Shown: positions 14,082-22,925, counted from the first letter of the stretch. The stretch: 33,397 bases of DNA from Fidelibacterota bacterium (GCA_947470105.1 CANISR010000017.1:1-33397), one strand, 5' to 3'. Numbers and translations are program-made. Notes: generated from the sequence alone by a model not told the origin.

Positions 14082-15572
14082 ATGCCGTACCGATCGTTGC
14101 GCGAATTCATGAGCCGGCTGGAGAGCGCGGGACGCCTGATTCGGGTTTCGACCCCGGTTTCCCCCCACCTGGAAATGACCGAAATCCAGACTCGGGTCCT
14201 GGCCGAGGGCGGCCCGGCCATCCTGTTCGAGAATGTCATCGGCCGCGACGGCAAGCGCTCCCCCATGCCGGTCCTGGTCAACCTGTTCGGCACCACCGAG
14301 CGCGTGGCCTGGGGCATGGACCGGGAGCCCAAAGATCTGCGTGAGGTGGGCGAGACCCTGGCCTTCCTCAAACAGCCCGAGCCGCCGGGCGGCTGGCGCG
14401 AGGCGCTGGAGATGTTTCCGCTGCTGCGCACCGTCATGGCCATGAAGCCCAAGGTGGTGAGTAACGCTCCCTGCCAGGAGGTCGTACTCACCGGCGCCGA
14501 CATCGACCTGGGCGCCCTGCCTGTCCAGACCTGCTGGCCCGGCGATGCGGGTCCGCTCATCACCTGGCCCCTCGTCGTCACCAAAGGTCCCGGTGACGAC
14601 AAGCGCGATGTTTTCAACCTCGGCATCTACCGGATGCAGGTGACGGGGCGCGACACGACGCTCATGCGCTGGCTCAAGCATCGTGGCGGCGCCGGGCATT
14701 TCGACCGTTGGAAAGGCAAGAAGCGCGAGCCTTTGCCCGCGGCCTGCGTCATCGGCGCCGATCCCGGCACCATCCTCGCCGCCGTCACGCCGGTGCCCGA
14801 TACCCTGTCCGAATATCAGTTCGCGGGTCTCTTGCGTGGCCGCAAAGTGGAGCTGGTCGACTGCAAGACCGTGCCGCTGCAGGTGCCGGCCGGAGCGGAG
14901 ATCGTGCTCGAAGGCCATGTGATGCTGGACGAATACGGCGATGAGGGCCCGTTCGGCGATCACACCGGGTACTACAATTCCGTCGAGAAGTTCCCGGTGT
15001 TCCGCATCTCCGCCATCACCATGCGGAAAGACCCCATCTACCTCTCCACCTACACCGGCCGTCCGCCGGACGAACCCTCGGTGCTCGGCGAAGCCTTGAA
15101 CGAAGTTTTCATTCCGCTGTTGATCCAACAGTTCCCGGAGATCGTCGATTTCTGGCTGCCGCCGGAAGGCTGCAGCTACCGTATCGCCGTGGTGAGCATC
15201 AAGAAGGCCTACGCCGGTCATGCCAAGCGCGTGATGATGGGGGTATGGAGTTTCCTGCGGCAATTCGTCTACACCAAGTTCGTGATCGTGGTGGACGACG
15301 ACATCAACGCCCGCGACTGGAAGGAAGTCATGTGGGCCATCTCCACCCGCATGGATCCGGTGCGCGACATCACCTTGGTCGAGAACACGCCCATCGACTA
15401 CCTGGACTTCGCGTCCCCGGAGCCGGGCCTCGGCGGCAAGATCGGTCTCGACGCCACGAATAAGGTTTATCCGGAAACCCACCGGGAATGGGGCCAGAAG
15501 ATCGCCATGAGCGACGAGGTCATCAAGCTCGTCACCGAGAAATGGGCGAGCTACGGCTTTGGGAAGCCCTAA
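14082..15572 (+). CDS. ubiD: 4-hydroxy-3-polyprenylbenzoate decarboxylase
   Basis: A 496-residue prenylated-FMN-dependent decarboxylase that removes the carboxyl group of the prenylated 4-hydroxybenzoate ring in ubiquinone synthesis. Visible family segments are [42 protein letters not shown] (split across the Mn/K site region), [26 protein letters not shown] and [12 protein letters not shown], which carries the acid/Glu region of the active site. Full length for the family. It needs a UbiX flavin prenyltransferase, which is not in this window. It overlaps or abuts the following transporter gene. Confidence 0.94.
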   Translation: MPYRSLREFMSRLESAGRLIRVSTPVSPHLEMTEIQTRVLAEGGPAILFENVIGRDGKRSPMPVLVNLFGTTERVAWGMDREPKDLREVGETLAFLKQPEPPGGWREALEMFPLLRTVMAMKPKVVSNAPCQEVVLTGADIDLGALPVQTCWPGDAGPLITWPLVVTKGPGDDKRDVFNLGIYRMQVTGRDTTLMRWLKHRGGAGHFDRWKGKKREPLPAACVIGADPGTILAAVTPVPDTLSEYQFAGLLRGRKVELVDCKTVPLQVPAGAEIVLEGHVMLDEYGDEGPFGDHTGYYNSVEKFPVFRISAITMRKDPIYLSTYTGRPPDEPSVLGEALNEVFIPLLIQQFPEIVDFWLPPEGCSYRIAVVSIKKAYAGHAKRVMMGVWSFLRQFVYTKFVIVVDDDINARDWKEVMWAISTRMDPVRDITLVENTPIDYLDFASPEPGLGGKIGLDATNKVYPETHREWGQKIAMSDEVIKLVTEKWASYGFGKP

Positions 15573-15591
15573 TCCTTCTCTCGCCCTGCGC

Positions 15592-16500
15592 ATGGGCCCG
15601 CCGGAGTGGGCTGGCCTGGTTCTCCTGTCGGTGATCTGGGGCGCGTCGTTCTTTTTTTACCGCGTGATGGTGGTGGAGTTGCCGCCCATGACCATCGTGT
15701 TCGGCCGCCTGGTGATCGCGAGCGTGGTGCTGCACATATTCCTGCTGGCCACCGGCAACCCATTGCGCATGTCGCTGCGCACATGGGGACGCTTTACGGC
15801 GCTGGGGACGGTGAACAACGTCCTACCCTTCACCTTGATCGCCTACAGCGAAATTCGCATCTCGGCGGGGGTTGCCGCGCTTCTGATCGGCTGCGTGCCC
15901 GTGTTCAGCGCCCTGGCGGCCCATATGCTCACTCGTGATGAAAAGCTGACCGGCAATCGCATCCTGGGCGTGATCTTCGGACTCGCAGGGGTCGCCATTC
16001 TCATCGGCAAGGATGCCCTGCAGGGTTTGGCGAGCGCCGACTTTGTCGGCGAACTCATCTGCCTTAGCGCCGCAGTGATCTATGCCCTGGCCGGCATTTA
16101 CAGCCGCACCTTTTCCGATCTGCCGCCGCTGAAGGTGGCCACCGGACAGGTGACCATGGGGACGCTGGTGATCCTGCCGTTCATGCTGGCCGTGGATCAA
16201 CCTTGGGCATTGCCGGCGCCATCCCTCCCGGTGTGGGCCTCGCTGCTCACGCTCGCCGTAGCGGGCACAGCCTTTGCCTACATCCTGTTCTTCCGCCTTA
16301 TCGCCCGCATCGGCGCCATGAACATCTCGCTGGTCACGCTGATCCAGCCCGTGAGCGCCGCGTTTCTCGGCTGGCTGTTCCTCAGCGAAGGCATCGGCGC
16401 AAAAGACTTCGCCGGCATGGTGGTGATCGGCTTGGGCCTCTTATGTATCGACGGCCGCGTCCTGCAGCGCCTTAGAAGCGGTACAGCACGCCCACTTTGA
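15592..16500 (+). CDS. EamA/DMT-family transporter
   Basis: A 302-residue inner-membrane protein with ten predicted helices in two EamA repeats. The first starts at SVIWGASFFFYRVMV, the typical repeat opening; the second begins around GELICLSAAVIYALAGIYSR. Substrate is not predictable; family members export amino acids, nucleosides or other metabolites. The ATG at 15592 (MGPPEWAG) places the first helix at the usual distance. An in-frame TTG at 15559, inside ubiD and preceded by GGCGAG, is a possible alternative adding 11 residues. Probably co-transcribed with ubiD. Its 3-prime end overlaps the convergent outer-membrane gene by 29 bases. Confidence 0.88.
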   Translation: MGPPEWAGLVLLSVIWGASFFFYRVMVVELPPMTIVFGRLVIASVVLHIFLLATGNPLRMSLRTWGRFTALGTVNNVLPFTLIAYSEIRISAGVAALLIGCVPVFSALAAHMLTRDEKLTGNRILGVIFGLAGVAILIGKDALQGLASADFVGELICLSAAVIYALAGIYSRTFSDLPPLKVATGQVTMGTLVILPFMLAVDQPWALPAPSLPVWASLLTLAVAGTAFAYILFFRLIARIGAMNISLVTLIQPVSAAFLGWLFLSEGIGAKDFAGMVVIGLGLLCIDGRVLQRLRSGTARPL

Positions 16501-17152
16501 CCGCAGGATAAAACCGCAACCAATCGATATCGCTGGCGATCTTCTGCCGCTCTTGCTCGAGGTTGGCGGCAAAACCGGGGGCCGCGGCGATAGGACCCGA
16601 GGCCGCAAGTGCCACGCGCGGTCCGCCCTGGAACATCACGCCCGCGTCAGCCGTGAAAGCAAACCCGCTTCCGCCGCGCCCGCCGGCGTAACCCAGGCCG
16701 GCATAAGGTGCGATGTCGCGGAAGCTCACACGGCCTGTCAGCGTGCCGATCTGCGCCGGCGTGTAAGCCGTGCTGCCGATGGTGACGGCCCCGTTCGGCG
16801 TGCCTTTCATATCGAGACGGTTGCGGTTGAGATAAGCGCCGCCCGTGAGGCGAAAGCCTGAGTCGAACAGGTAAAGATCGGCCACGGCGCCGTAGCTCAT
16901 GAGCTTGAGGTCGCCGTCATAAGAGACATTGTCGGGGGTGAAGGTGCGAGAATAGGGGAAATAGGCCGCCATAGCGCGCAGCCCCAGCATATCGCTGACA
17001 TCGAAGCCGATTTCGGCCCCGATCCCGGGGGAGCCGGCCGTGACGCCGACGGAGACCCCGGACTGCGCCCGTGCTGTGCCGGTCAGGCCGGTTACAACGA
17101 AAGCACAGGCCAAAAGCCCGCCGAAAACCGTCTTGGAATAGCGCATGCGCAT
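16472..17152 (-). CDS. outer-membrane beta-barrel protein
   Basis: A 226-residue exported protein. The ATG at 17152 (MRMRYSKTVFGG) follows GGAGGA with good spacing, so the longer frame to 17185 is rejected. The signal peptide has a basic start, a hydrophobic core (LLACAFVVTGL) and a cleavage site after ARA. The mature part alternates polar and hydrophobic residues, with many Gly and aromatic residues, and ends VGVLYRF; a C-terminal Phe is the usual outer-membrane insertion signal. About eight strands could fit. Specific role unknown. Between about residues 170 and 205 is a segment, GPIAAAPGFAANLEQERQKI, that may form a loop or helix. Confidence 0.8.
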   Translation of the reverse strand: MRMRYSKTVFGGLLACAFVVTGLTGTARAQSGVSVGVTAGSPGIGAEIGFDVSDMLGLRAMAAYFPYSRTFTPDNVSYDGDLKLMSYGAVADLYLFDSGFRLTGGAYLNRNRLDMKGTPNGAVTIGSTAYTPAQIGTLTGRVSFRDIAPYAGLGYAGGRGGSGFAFTADAGVMFQGGPRVALAASGPIAAAPGFAANLEQERQKIASDIDWLRFYPAVKVGVLYRF

Positions 17153-17304
17153 GAAATCCTCCGGAAATGCCCGGCTAGCTAACACTCTAAGGCCAGTCCC
17201 GGTTCCCCCCGCCGGCGCATTTTAACGGCGTCTAATAAGCACTTGAGCCGTGGGCGCTAAATCGTGTTAGGTCGGGGCACATATTCCCCATTCCCAGGTC
17301 ACCA

Positions 17305-18648
17305 ATGTCCGAAACCTTAACGCTTGCCGATACGCTCACCGAACTGATCGCCTCGGCCAAGGCAGCCGGAGCCGAGGCTGCCGACGCCATCGTCGTCGAC
17401 GGCGCCTCGGTCTCCATCACCTACCGTCTCGGCAAGCTTGAACAACTGGAGCGCTCCGCGGGCGGCGACATCGGCTTGCGGGTGCTGATCGGTAAACGCC
17501 AGGCCATCGTGTCCTCCGCCGACCGGTCGCGCGAGGCGCTCAAGGACCTGGTGGAGCGGGCCGTGGCCATGGCCAGGATCGTGCCTGAGGATCCCTATTG
17601 CGGCCTCGCGTCGGTGGACCAGATCGCCAAGTCCCTGCCCACGCTCGACATCTGCGACCCCAAGGAAATCTCCGCCGAGACCCTCATCGCCAAGGCCGCC
17701 GCCTGTGAAGAGGCCGCGCGGGCGGTCAAAGGAGTTTCCAACTCCGACGGCGCCTCAGCGGGCTGGGGACGCTCTCAGGTCGCCATCGCAGCCTCCAACG
17801 GCTTCATGCGCAGCTACGAAAGCTCCGGGTCGAGCCTGAGCGTGTCGGTGCTGGCGGGCTCAGATCAAGGCATGGAGACCGACTACGATTACACTTCGGC
17901 GGTCTACTTCGCGGACCTCAAGTCGCCGGAGGACATCGGCCGCACCGCCGGCGACCGCGCCGTGCGCAAGCTCAATGCCCGCAAGATGCCAAGCTGCAAG
18001 GTGCCGATCATTTTCGATCCGCGCGTCGCCCGCGGCCTGGTCAGCCATTTCCTCGGCTCCATCAACGGCGCGTCGGTGGCCCGCGGCACCACCTTCCTCA
18101 AGAACGCCATGGATACCGACGTGTTCGCGCCCGGCATCCAGATCATCGAGGACCCGCACCGCCAGCGTGGCCTGCGCTCCAAGCCATGCGACGCCGAGGG
18201 CCTGGCTAACCAAAAGCGATCGCTCATCGACAATGGCCGCCTGACAAGCTGGATCCTGGACCTGCGTTCAGCGCGCCAATTGAATCTGGCTCCCACCGGT
18301 CATGCCGCCCGCTCCACCGGCAGTCCGCCGAGCCCGTCGGCGACCAACGTTTATCTCGCGGCGGGAACCGAGACTCCCGCGGCGCTCATGGCGGATATTA
18401 CGGAAGGCTTCTACGTCACCGATCTGGTCGGCCAGGGCGTCAATACCGTCACCGGCGACTATAGCCGCGGCGCCGTGGGCTTCTGGATCGAAAAGGGCCA
18501 GACTGCCTTTCCCGTGAGCGAAGTCACCATCGCCGGCCACTTGGCCCAGATGTTCAAAGCCCTGCGCCCGGCCAATGACCTGGAGCTACTGTACGGCGTT
18601 GACGCACCGACGGTGCGCATCGACGGCATGACCGTCGCCGGCACCTGA
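17305..18648 (+). CDS. pmbA: TldD/PmbA family metallopeptidase homologue, PmbA
   Basis: A 447-residue PmbA. In E. coli, PmbA (TldE) pairs with TldD to form a heterodimeric protease; TldD holds the zinc motif and PmbA lacks it. Matching that, there is no HExxH in this sequence. Typical segments are GKLEQLERSAGGDIGLRV, ARKMPSCKVPIIFDPRVARGLVSHFLGSINGASVARG (read in two parts), LDLRSARQLNL and GDYSRGAVGFWIEKG. Full length. No tldD lies in the window. A weak promoter-like TTGAGC at 17243-17248 lies upstream. Confidence 0.93.
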   Translation: MSETLTLADTLTELIASAKAAGAEAADAIVVDGASVSITYRLGKLEQLERSAGGDIGLRVLIGKRQAIVSSADRSREALKDLVERAVAMARIVPEDPYCGLASVDQIAKSLPTLDICDPKEISAETLIAKAAACEEAARAVKGVSNSDGASAGWGRSQVAIAASNGFMRSYESSGSSLSVSVLAGSDQGMETDYDYTSAVYFADLKSPEDIGRTAGDRAVRKLNARKMPSCKVPIIFDPRVARGLVSHFLGSINGASVARGTTFLKNAMDTDVFAPGIQIIEDPHRQRGLRSKPCDAEGLANQKRSLIDNGRLTSWILDLRSARQLNLAPTGHAARSTGSPPSPSATNVYLAAGTETPAALMADITEGFYVTDLVGQGVNTVTGDYSRGAVGFWIEKGQTAFPVSEVTIAGHLAQMFKALRPANDLELLYGVDAPTVRIDGMTVAGT

Positions 18649-18670
18649 CCGGCCACCCACGCCGGGTGCG

Positions 18671-19321
18671 TCAGCTCGACCGCATATAGTGGCAGCCCGC
18701 CTCTTGAGCGCGGCTGACGGCAAAGATCCCCGACGGCATGAGAACGACGCCGGGCACCAGCGACGCGATAATTTTCGCACGTGCCTCGTCCTCGGGAATC
18801 CTTTCGGTCGCCGCCAGCTTCATCACATAGTTGCCGAGCGCCATATTGCAGCCGAGCACGATGACGCCGCGCTTGATTGCCGCTTCCTCCGGCTTCTTGT
18901 TGATGAACGGGTTGCGCAAGAGATCGGCGCCGCTGGCCCGGTCCTTCATCTTGGTCTCCATGCCGAGTTGCAGCCGCGACCAGATCTCGTCGCCGAGAAT
19001 GATCGGCATGGCGGAATGCCGGATCACCATCACCGCCGCCATGTCGGCCTCGGCGCTATAGACATCCTTGTAGTCGCGCAGCCACGTCCAGGTATTAAAC
19101 AGCACCGTGCCGTAGTCGACCTCGCCGGCGTCGAACACCATGCGGTGTTTTGCGTCAGCGATGCGGTTGACCCAGGACAGGTCCCATTTCGACGTCGCGG
19201 CGGCGGGCGCCGCTTTGGCGGTTTTGGCGTTGGCGCCAAGGCCCGCGGCAAGCGTTCCTGAGGCCGCGGCTATTGCGCCGAGGAAGACTCGACGGTTGCT
19301 GGTCTGTGTGGATGCCGACAT
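18671..19321 (-). CDS. Tat-exported DsrE-like protein
   Basis: A 216-residue protein with a twin-arginine signal, NRRVFLGAIAAASGTLAAG (residues 9-27), so it is probably folded before export to the periplasm. The mature part fits the DsrE/DsrF-like fold (COG1416-type): AVMVIRHSAMPIILGDEIW, LLRNPF, GVIVLGCNMALGNYV with a single conserved Cys, and LVPGVVLMPSGIFAVSRAQEAGC. A DsrE-type fold suggests sulfur handling or a persulfide-carrying Cys, but many members have no known role. The start follows GGGGAG by seven bases. It is 23 bases downstream of the convergent pmbA and on the same strand as the lipid kinase, 103 bases away. Confidence 0.75.
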   Translation of the reverse strand: MSASTQTSNRRVFLGAIAAASGTLAAGLGANAKTAKAAPAAATSKWDLSWVNRIADAKHRMVFDAGEVDYGTVLFNTWTWLRDYKDVYSAEADMAAVMVIRHSAMPIILGDEIWSRLQLGMETKMKDRASGADLLRNPFINKKPEEAAIKRGVIVLGCNMALGNYVMKLAATERIPEDEARAKIIASLVPGVVLMPSGIFAVSRAQEAGCHYMRSS

Positions 19322-19424
19322 GATGAAACTCCCCTGCCCATCTGTGAGCGCGACGGGCAGCGTAGCCGTGTGGCCCAGAAATTGACAGCCACGAGGAGCG
19401 GCAGGGCGCCGGCCGCAGGATCGC

Positions 19425-20339
19425 TTAAGCCGGATACACCAGCATCACTGCATCGGGATCGACGGTGATACACACCGGCAGCGCCGTGATGATGTCGCCA
19501 TCGGCCTGCACGGGCTGGCCGGGCACACCCTCGATGATGACCTCGCGGCCAGTGATGATGTCCACATCCCACCAGGCGCCGACCTTGCCGAACATTAGGC
19601 CCAGGCCGTAGCGGAAGAAACTGAACCAGTTGCGGCCACGCATCAGCAGGACCTGGAAACTGTTGTCGCTGAGGGACGCATGGGGCGCCGCCACAAATGG
19701 ACCCCCGTAACGCCGCCCATTGCAGGCCACCGCCGAGGCCGATTGATGACGCACGCCATCAATGGTCACCGTGCTCATGGCGAGCTTGCCGGTGAACCCC
19801 ACCACCCCCGCCTGCCAGACATAGGCCAGCGGACCGAGGCGCTTCTTGAGGGCAAGCGACACGGTGGCCACCACGTTGGCGTCGAAGCCGGCGCCGGCCA
19901 TCATCATGAAGCGGCGCCCATTGGCGAGCCCGAGGCGGATCGGACGGACGGGACCCTTCGCCAGCGTGCGGCCGAGGGCGTCGGCGCCGCGGTCGAGGCC
20001 GATCTCGTCGGCCAGCACATTGGCCGTGCCCAGGGGAATCACGCCGAGGGCAATTGGCCTGCCCCTCAGGCCGTTGATGACTTCGTTGACGGTACCGTCG
20101 CCGCCGCCGGCCGCAACTACATCCCATTCATCAAGCGGCGCTTCGCGGGCGAGGACTTCACCGTGTCCGGGGGCTTTGGTTTCCACCACGCGCACCGCGC
20201 AACCCAAGGCGACTGCGGCGCTAACGACCGCGTCGAGTTTCTCGCGCCGGGCTTTGCCTGCGGCGGGATTGAAAATCACCAGGATGCGGCGCGGGCGTGA
20301 CGCCGACGCAGAGGCCCTCTCCGGTGTGGTGATGTTCAT
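19425..20339 (-). CDS. diacylglycerol kinase family lipid kinase (DgkB/YegS type)
   Basis: A 304-residue soluble lipid kinase of the diacylglycerol kinase catalytic family. RRILVIFNPAAGK opens the domain; GGGDGTVNEV (78-87) is the nucleotide-binding signature; PLGTANVLA (102-110) completes the active site. The C-terminal beta-rich half ends PVQADGD...LPVCITVDPDAVMLVYPA, usual for the family. It would phosphorylate diacylglycerol to phosphatidic acid or act on a related lipid. It is divergent from the PlcP-like/glycosyltransferase pair, whose proposed intermediate is diacylglycerol. That position suggests recycling or competition for the same pool. This link is inference. Confidence 0.88.
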   Translation of the reverse strand: MNITTPERASASASRPRRILVIFNPAAGKARREKLDAVVSAAVALGCAVRVVETKAPGHGEVLAREAPLDEWDVVAAGGGDGTVNEVINGLRGRPIALGVIPLGTANVLADEIGLDRGADALGRTLAKGPVRPIRLGLANGRRFMMMAGAGFDANVVATVSLALKKRLGPLAYVWQAGVVGFTGKLAMSTVTIDGVRHQSASAVACNGRRYGGPFVAAPHASLSDNSFQVLLMRGRNWFSFFRYGLGLMFGKVGAWWDVDIITGREVIIEGVPGQPVQADGDIITALPVCITVDPDAVMLVYPA

Positions 20340-20503
20340 TGCAAGCGCGCCCCGCGGTTCGGTCTCAGTAACGTAATAGCGATTCGGTTTGAAAATGAAA
20401 GTTCTGTTTCATCACGGTGAAGAGTTGGCGAAACCAGGGGGTGGTACTCTAGGCAGGCGACTCCGCTTCACGTACATCCGGCTCCGCGTGCTGAGGTTAT
20501 TAA

Positions 20504-21445
20504 ATGGTGAAACGGTTGCGCGCTCTCGGAAGCCAGCTCACGTTCAAGACCATCTTCGTCTCCGATATTCATCTCGGCACCCGTGGCTGTAAGGCCGAAT
20601 TTTTCCTCGATTTTCTGAAGCATACCGAATCCGACCAGCTTTACCTGGTGGGCGACATCATCGACGGCTGGCGCCTGAAGAAGAACTGGTTCTGGACCCA
20701 GGCCCATAACGACGTGGTGCAGAAGGTGTTGCGCAAGGCGCGCAAGGGCACCGACGTGATTTATGTCCCGGGCAACCACGACGCTTTCGCCCGGGACTTC
20801 CTCGACCACGCCTTCGGCGAGATCAAGGTCCGGAGCGACGCGCTGCATACCGCAATCGACGGACGCCGGCTGCTGGTAGTGCACGGCGACGAGTTCGACG
20901 GAGTCATGATGCACGCCCGCTGGCTCGCAGTTCTGGGCGACACCGCCTACACCTTTGCGCTCTGGCTCAACAACTGGTTCAACAGCGCCAGACGTCGCGT
21001 CGGCCTGCCGTACTGGTCCCTGTCCAAATATCTCAAGCATAAGGTCAAGAACGCGGTCGCCTTCATTGCAGACTACGAACACGTCATGGCGCGTATGGCC
21101 AAGGAGCGCGGCGCCGACGGCGTCATTTGCGGCCATATCCATCACGCCGAAATGCGCGACATCGACGGCGTCAGCTACTTCAACGACGGCGACTGGGTCG
21201 AGAGCTGCACCGCGCTGGTCGAGCACTTCGACGGCCGTTGGGAAATCCTGGCGTGGGCCGACCTCCGCGGTTTCGCGCCCGACGAGCAGCTCGGCCCGGA
21301 ACCCGCCGATACCACCGACGTGATCATTCCCCCTGCGGTCCTTTCAAAAATCCCTTTTGAAGCCAGCAACAGGTCAAAAGAATGCGAATACTCCTCGTCA
21401 CCGATGCCTGGCACCCTCAAGTCAACGGCGTCGTCCGAACCCTGA
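20504..21445 (+). CDS. plcP: PlcP-like metallophosphoesterase (LpxH-related phospholipase C)
   Basis: A 313-residue calcineurin-type phosphoesterase. Metal-binding motifs are in order: SDIHLG (Asp21, His23), GDIIDGW (Asp51), GNHD (90-93), HGDEFD (127-132) and GHIHH (near 207-211). The family is often labelled UDP-2,3-diacylglucosamine diphosphatase. In alphaproteobacteria such as Sinorhizobium, this type next to a GT4 enzyme is PlcP, which releases diacylglycerol from phospholipids during phosphate limitation. GAGG lies seven bases before the ATG. The frame overlaps the next gene by 64 bases, and the last 25 residues (after FEASN) look unlike a folded domain. A TGA at 21358-21360, one frame away, would end the protein before the next gene. 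No clear Pho box was found upstream. LpxH-type function remains possible. Confidence 0.75.
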   Translation: MVKRLRALGSQLTFKTIFVSDIHLGTRGCKAEFFLDFLKHTESDQLYLVGDIIDGWRLKKNWFWTQAHNDVVQKVLRKARKGTDVIYVPGNHDAFARDFLDHAFGEIKVRSDALHTAIDGRRLLVVHGDEFDGVMMHARWLAVLGDTAYTFALWLNNWFNSARRRVGLPYWSLSKYLKHKVKNAVAFIADYEHVMARMAKERGADGVICGHIHHAEMRDIDGVSYFNDGDWVESCTALVEHFDGRWEILAWADLRGFAPDEQLGPEPADTTDVIIPPAVLSKIPFEASNRSKECEYSSSPMPGTLKSTASSEP

Positions 21446-22452
21446 CCACCCTCAAGAATCACCTGGCGGCAGCGGGTCACGAACCGATCACCGTCACCCC
21501 CGACCAATTCCGCAGTTTCCCCTGCCCCACTTACCCGGAGATCCGCCTCGCGGTCCTTCCCGGCGCGCGCATGGAGCGGACCATCGAGAGCTTCCGCCCC
21601 TGTGTGGTGCATATTGCCACCGAGGGTCCCCTCGGCCTCGCAGCGAGAAGCTACTGCGTCAAGCGCGGCATCCCGTTCACCACGGCCTTCCATACGAAGT
21701 TCGCCGAATACGTCAACGCCCGCTCCGGCTTTCCGGTGGGCTGGACCTATAAGATGCTGCGGTGGTTCCACAAGCCCGCGCGCGCCGTGATGGTGGCGAC
21801 GCCCACCGTAGAGGACCAGCTCCGCGGCCGCGGCTTCGACAACATCAGGCGCTGGAGCCGGGGCGTGGACACCAGCCTGTTCAAGCCGCGCGACAAGGAT
21901 TTCCTGAATCTCCCGCGTCCCATTCAGCTCTACGTAGGCCGTGTGGCGGTGGAGAAGAACATCGAAGCCTTCCTCGCCATTAAGAATGACGGCAGCAAGG
22001 TGGTGGTCGGCGACGGCCCGCAGATCGCACAGCTTTCGCGCAAATATCCGGATGTTCATTTCGTCGGCGTGAAGCAGGGCGAGGAGCTGGCACAGCACTT
22101 CGCGGCCGCCGATGTTTTTGTCTTCCCGAGCCTCACCGACACTTTCGGATTGGTATTGCTGGAAGCCTTGGCCTGTGGGGTCCCGGTGGCAGCCTATCCG
22201 GTGGCCGGCCCCCTGGACGTCATCGGCGATGCACCGGTGGGCTGCCTGCACGAGGATCTGGGTGAAGCCATCGCGCGCGCCTTGCAGGCCTCGCCCAGCG
22301 CCTGCATCGCGCACGCGGAGAGCTATTCCTGGGAATCCGGCGTGCAGCAATTCCTGGCCAACATCTGGCCGTTCCCCACTGACAAGTTCTTCCCCGGTCC
22401 GGTGTCCGAAAGAAAATCCGGCAAGGCCGACGTGTCGTTGGCCGCAGAATAG
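21382..22452 (+). CDS. GT4 glycosyltransferase, probable glycolipid synthase (Agt-like)
   Basis: A 356-residue GT-B glycosyltransferase of family 4. MRILLVTDAWHPQVNGVVRTL is the typical N-terminus. The C-terminal half has YVGRVAVEKN, VVVGDGPQ and FPSLTDTFGLVLLEALACG, the nucleotide-sugar E-x7-E-type region. In alphaproteobacteria this gene next to plcP makes mono- and diglycosyl diacylglycerols that replace phospholipids when phosphate is scarce. Sugar donor (UDP-glucose, galactose or glucuronate) cannot be read. The start codon lies inside the plcP frame, 64 bases before its stop, so translation is probably coupled. It ends immediately beside the convergent small gene. Confidence 0.8.
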   Translation: MRILLVTDAWHPQVNGVVRTLTTLKNHLAAAGHEPITVTPDQFRSFPCPTYPEIRLAVLPGARMERTIESFRPCVVHIATEGPLGLAARSYCVKRGIPFTTAFHTKFAEYVNARSGFPVGWTYKMLRWFHKPARAVMVATPTVEDQLRGRGFDNIRRWSRGVDTSLFKPRDKDFLNLPRPIQLYVGRVAVEKNIEAFLAIKNDGSKVVVGDGPQIAQLSRKYPDVHFVGVKQGEELAQHFAAADVFVFPSLTDTFGLVLLEALACGVPVAAYPVAGPLDVIGDAPVGCLHEDLGEAIARALQASPSACIAHAESYSWESGVQQFLANIWPFPTDKFFPGPVSERKSGKADVSLAAE

Positions 22453-22815
22453 CTAAGGTTTTTTCCCCGCTGCTTTCGCCGCTTCGAGCGCATCCTTCTC
22501 GATGCCCTCTTTGTCGATCATGCCCATATCCGGGGGCGCCGGGAGCATCTCGCGGGTGGTGCGCTCGACGTCCTCATTGAGCTTCTGCTCCGCCGCCACG
22601 GCGTCCCGGCTCAGGGCTTCCAGCGGTGCGGTGGCTTCGTCGCTGGACGTAGCAGGCGGCGCGGCGGAAGGCACTGGCGCTGCAATCTGCGGCCGGGTCG
22701 AGGATGGGGGCGCTGCCGCCTCGGGCACGATGTGGTCACCGGCAACCAGGGCATAAAGCCCACCGCCGATGACAGCGGCGACCGCGACCCACGCCAATGT
22801 GCGTCCAAGTGACAT
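22453..22815 (-). CDS. small membrane-anchored hypothetical protein
   Basis: A 120-residue protein not recognised. Residues 1-26 (RTLAWVAVAAVIGGGLYALV) form one hydrophobic helix, either an uncleaved anchor or a signal. Residues about 32-65 are rich in Pro, Ala and Ser and likely flexible. The rest is an acidic, Ala/Glu/Lys-rich helical stretch (EQKLNEDVERTTREML). The likely topology is an inner-membrane anchor with a periplasmic domain. It lies between the glycosyltransferase and the DUF374 gene, on the opposite strand to both. Codon pattern and GC content look like the neighbours. Confidence 0.6.
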   Translation of the reverse strand: MSLGRTLAWVAVAAVIGGGLYALVAGDHIVPEAAAPPSSTRPQIAAPVPSAAPPATSSDEATAPLEALSRDAVAAEQKLNEDVERTTREMLPAPPDMGMIDKEGIEKDALEAAKAAGKKP

Positions 22816-22925
22816 CAGGGCTCCGTTTAACTAAAGTCCCGCCATGAGTTTCGCGCTCTCCCCTCTGGCCGGTCAACTCCGCGGCTATTACATGATGTGC
22901 AGATTGCAACGGGGGACGGGCTCGC

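Noticed and set aside
14052-15593. 513-residue open frame on the minus strand
   Set aside because: It is the exact antisense of ubiD, which has clear family motifs. No ribosome-binding site or domain was seen.
18654-18668. terminator between pmbA and the DsrE-like gene
   Set aside because: CACCC-ACGCC-GGGTG gives only a five-pair stem and no T run on either strand.
20395-20435. possible Pho box upstream of the plcP-like gene
   Set aside because: The best reading, CTGTTTCATCACGGTGAA, matches each Pho half-site at only about four of seven positions, which is what chance would give.
21175-22350. 391-residue open frame on the minus strand
   Set aside because: Antisense of the GT4 gene, which has a normal family N-terminus and C-terminal motif.
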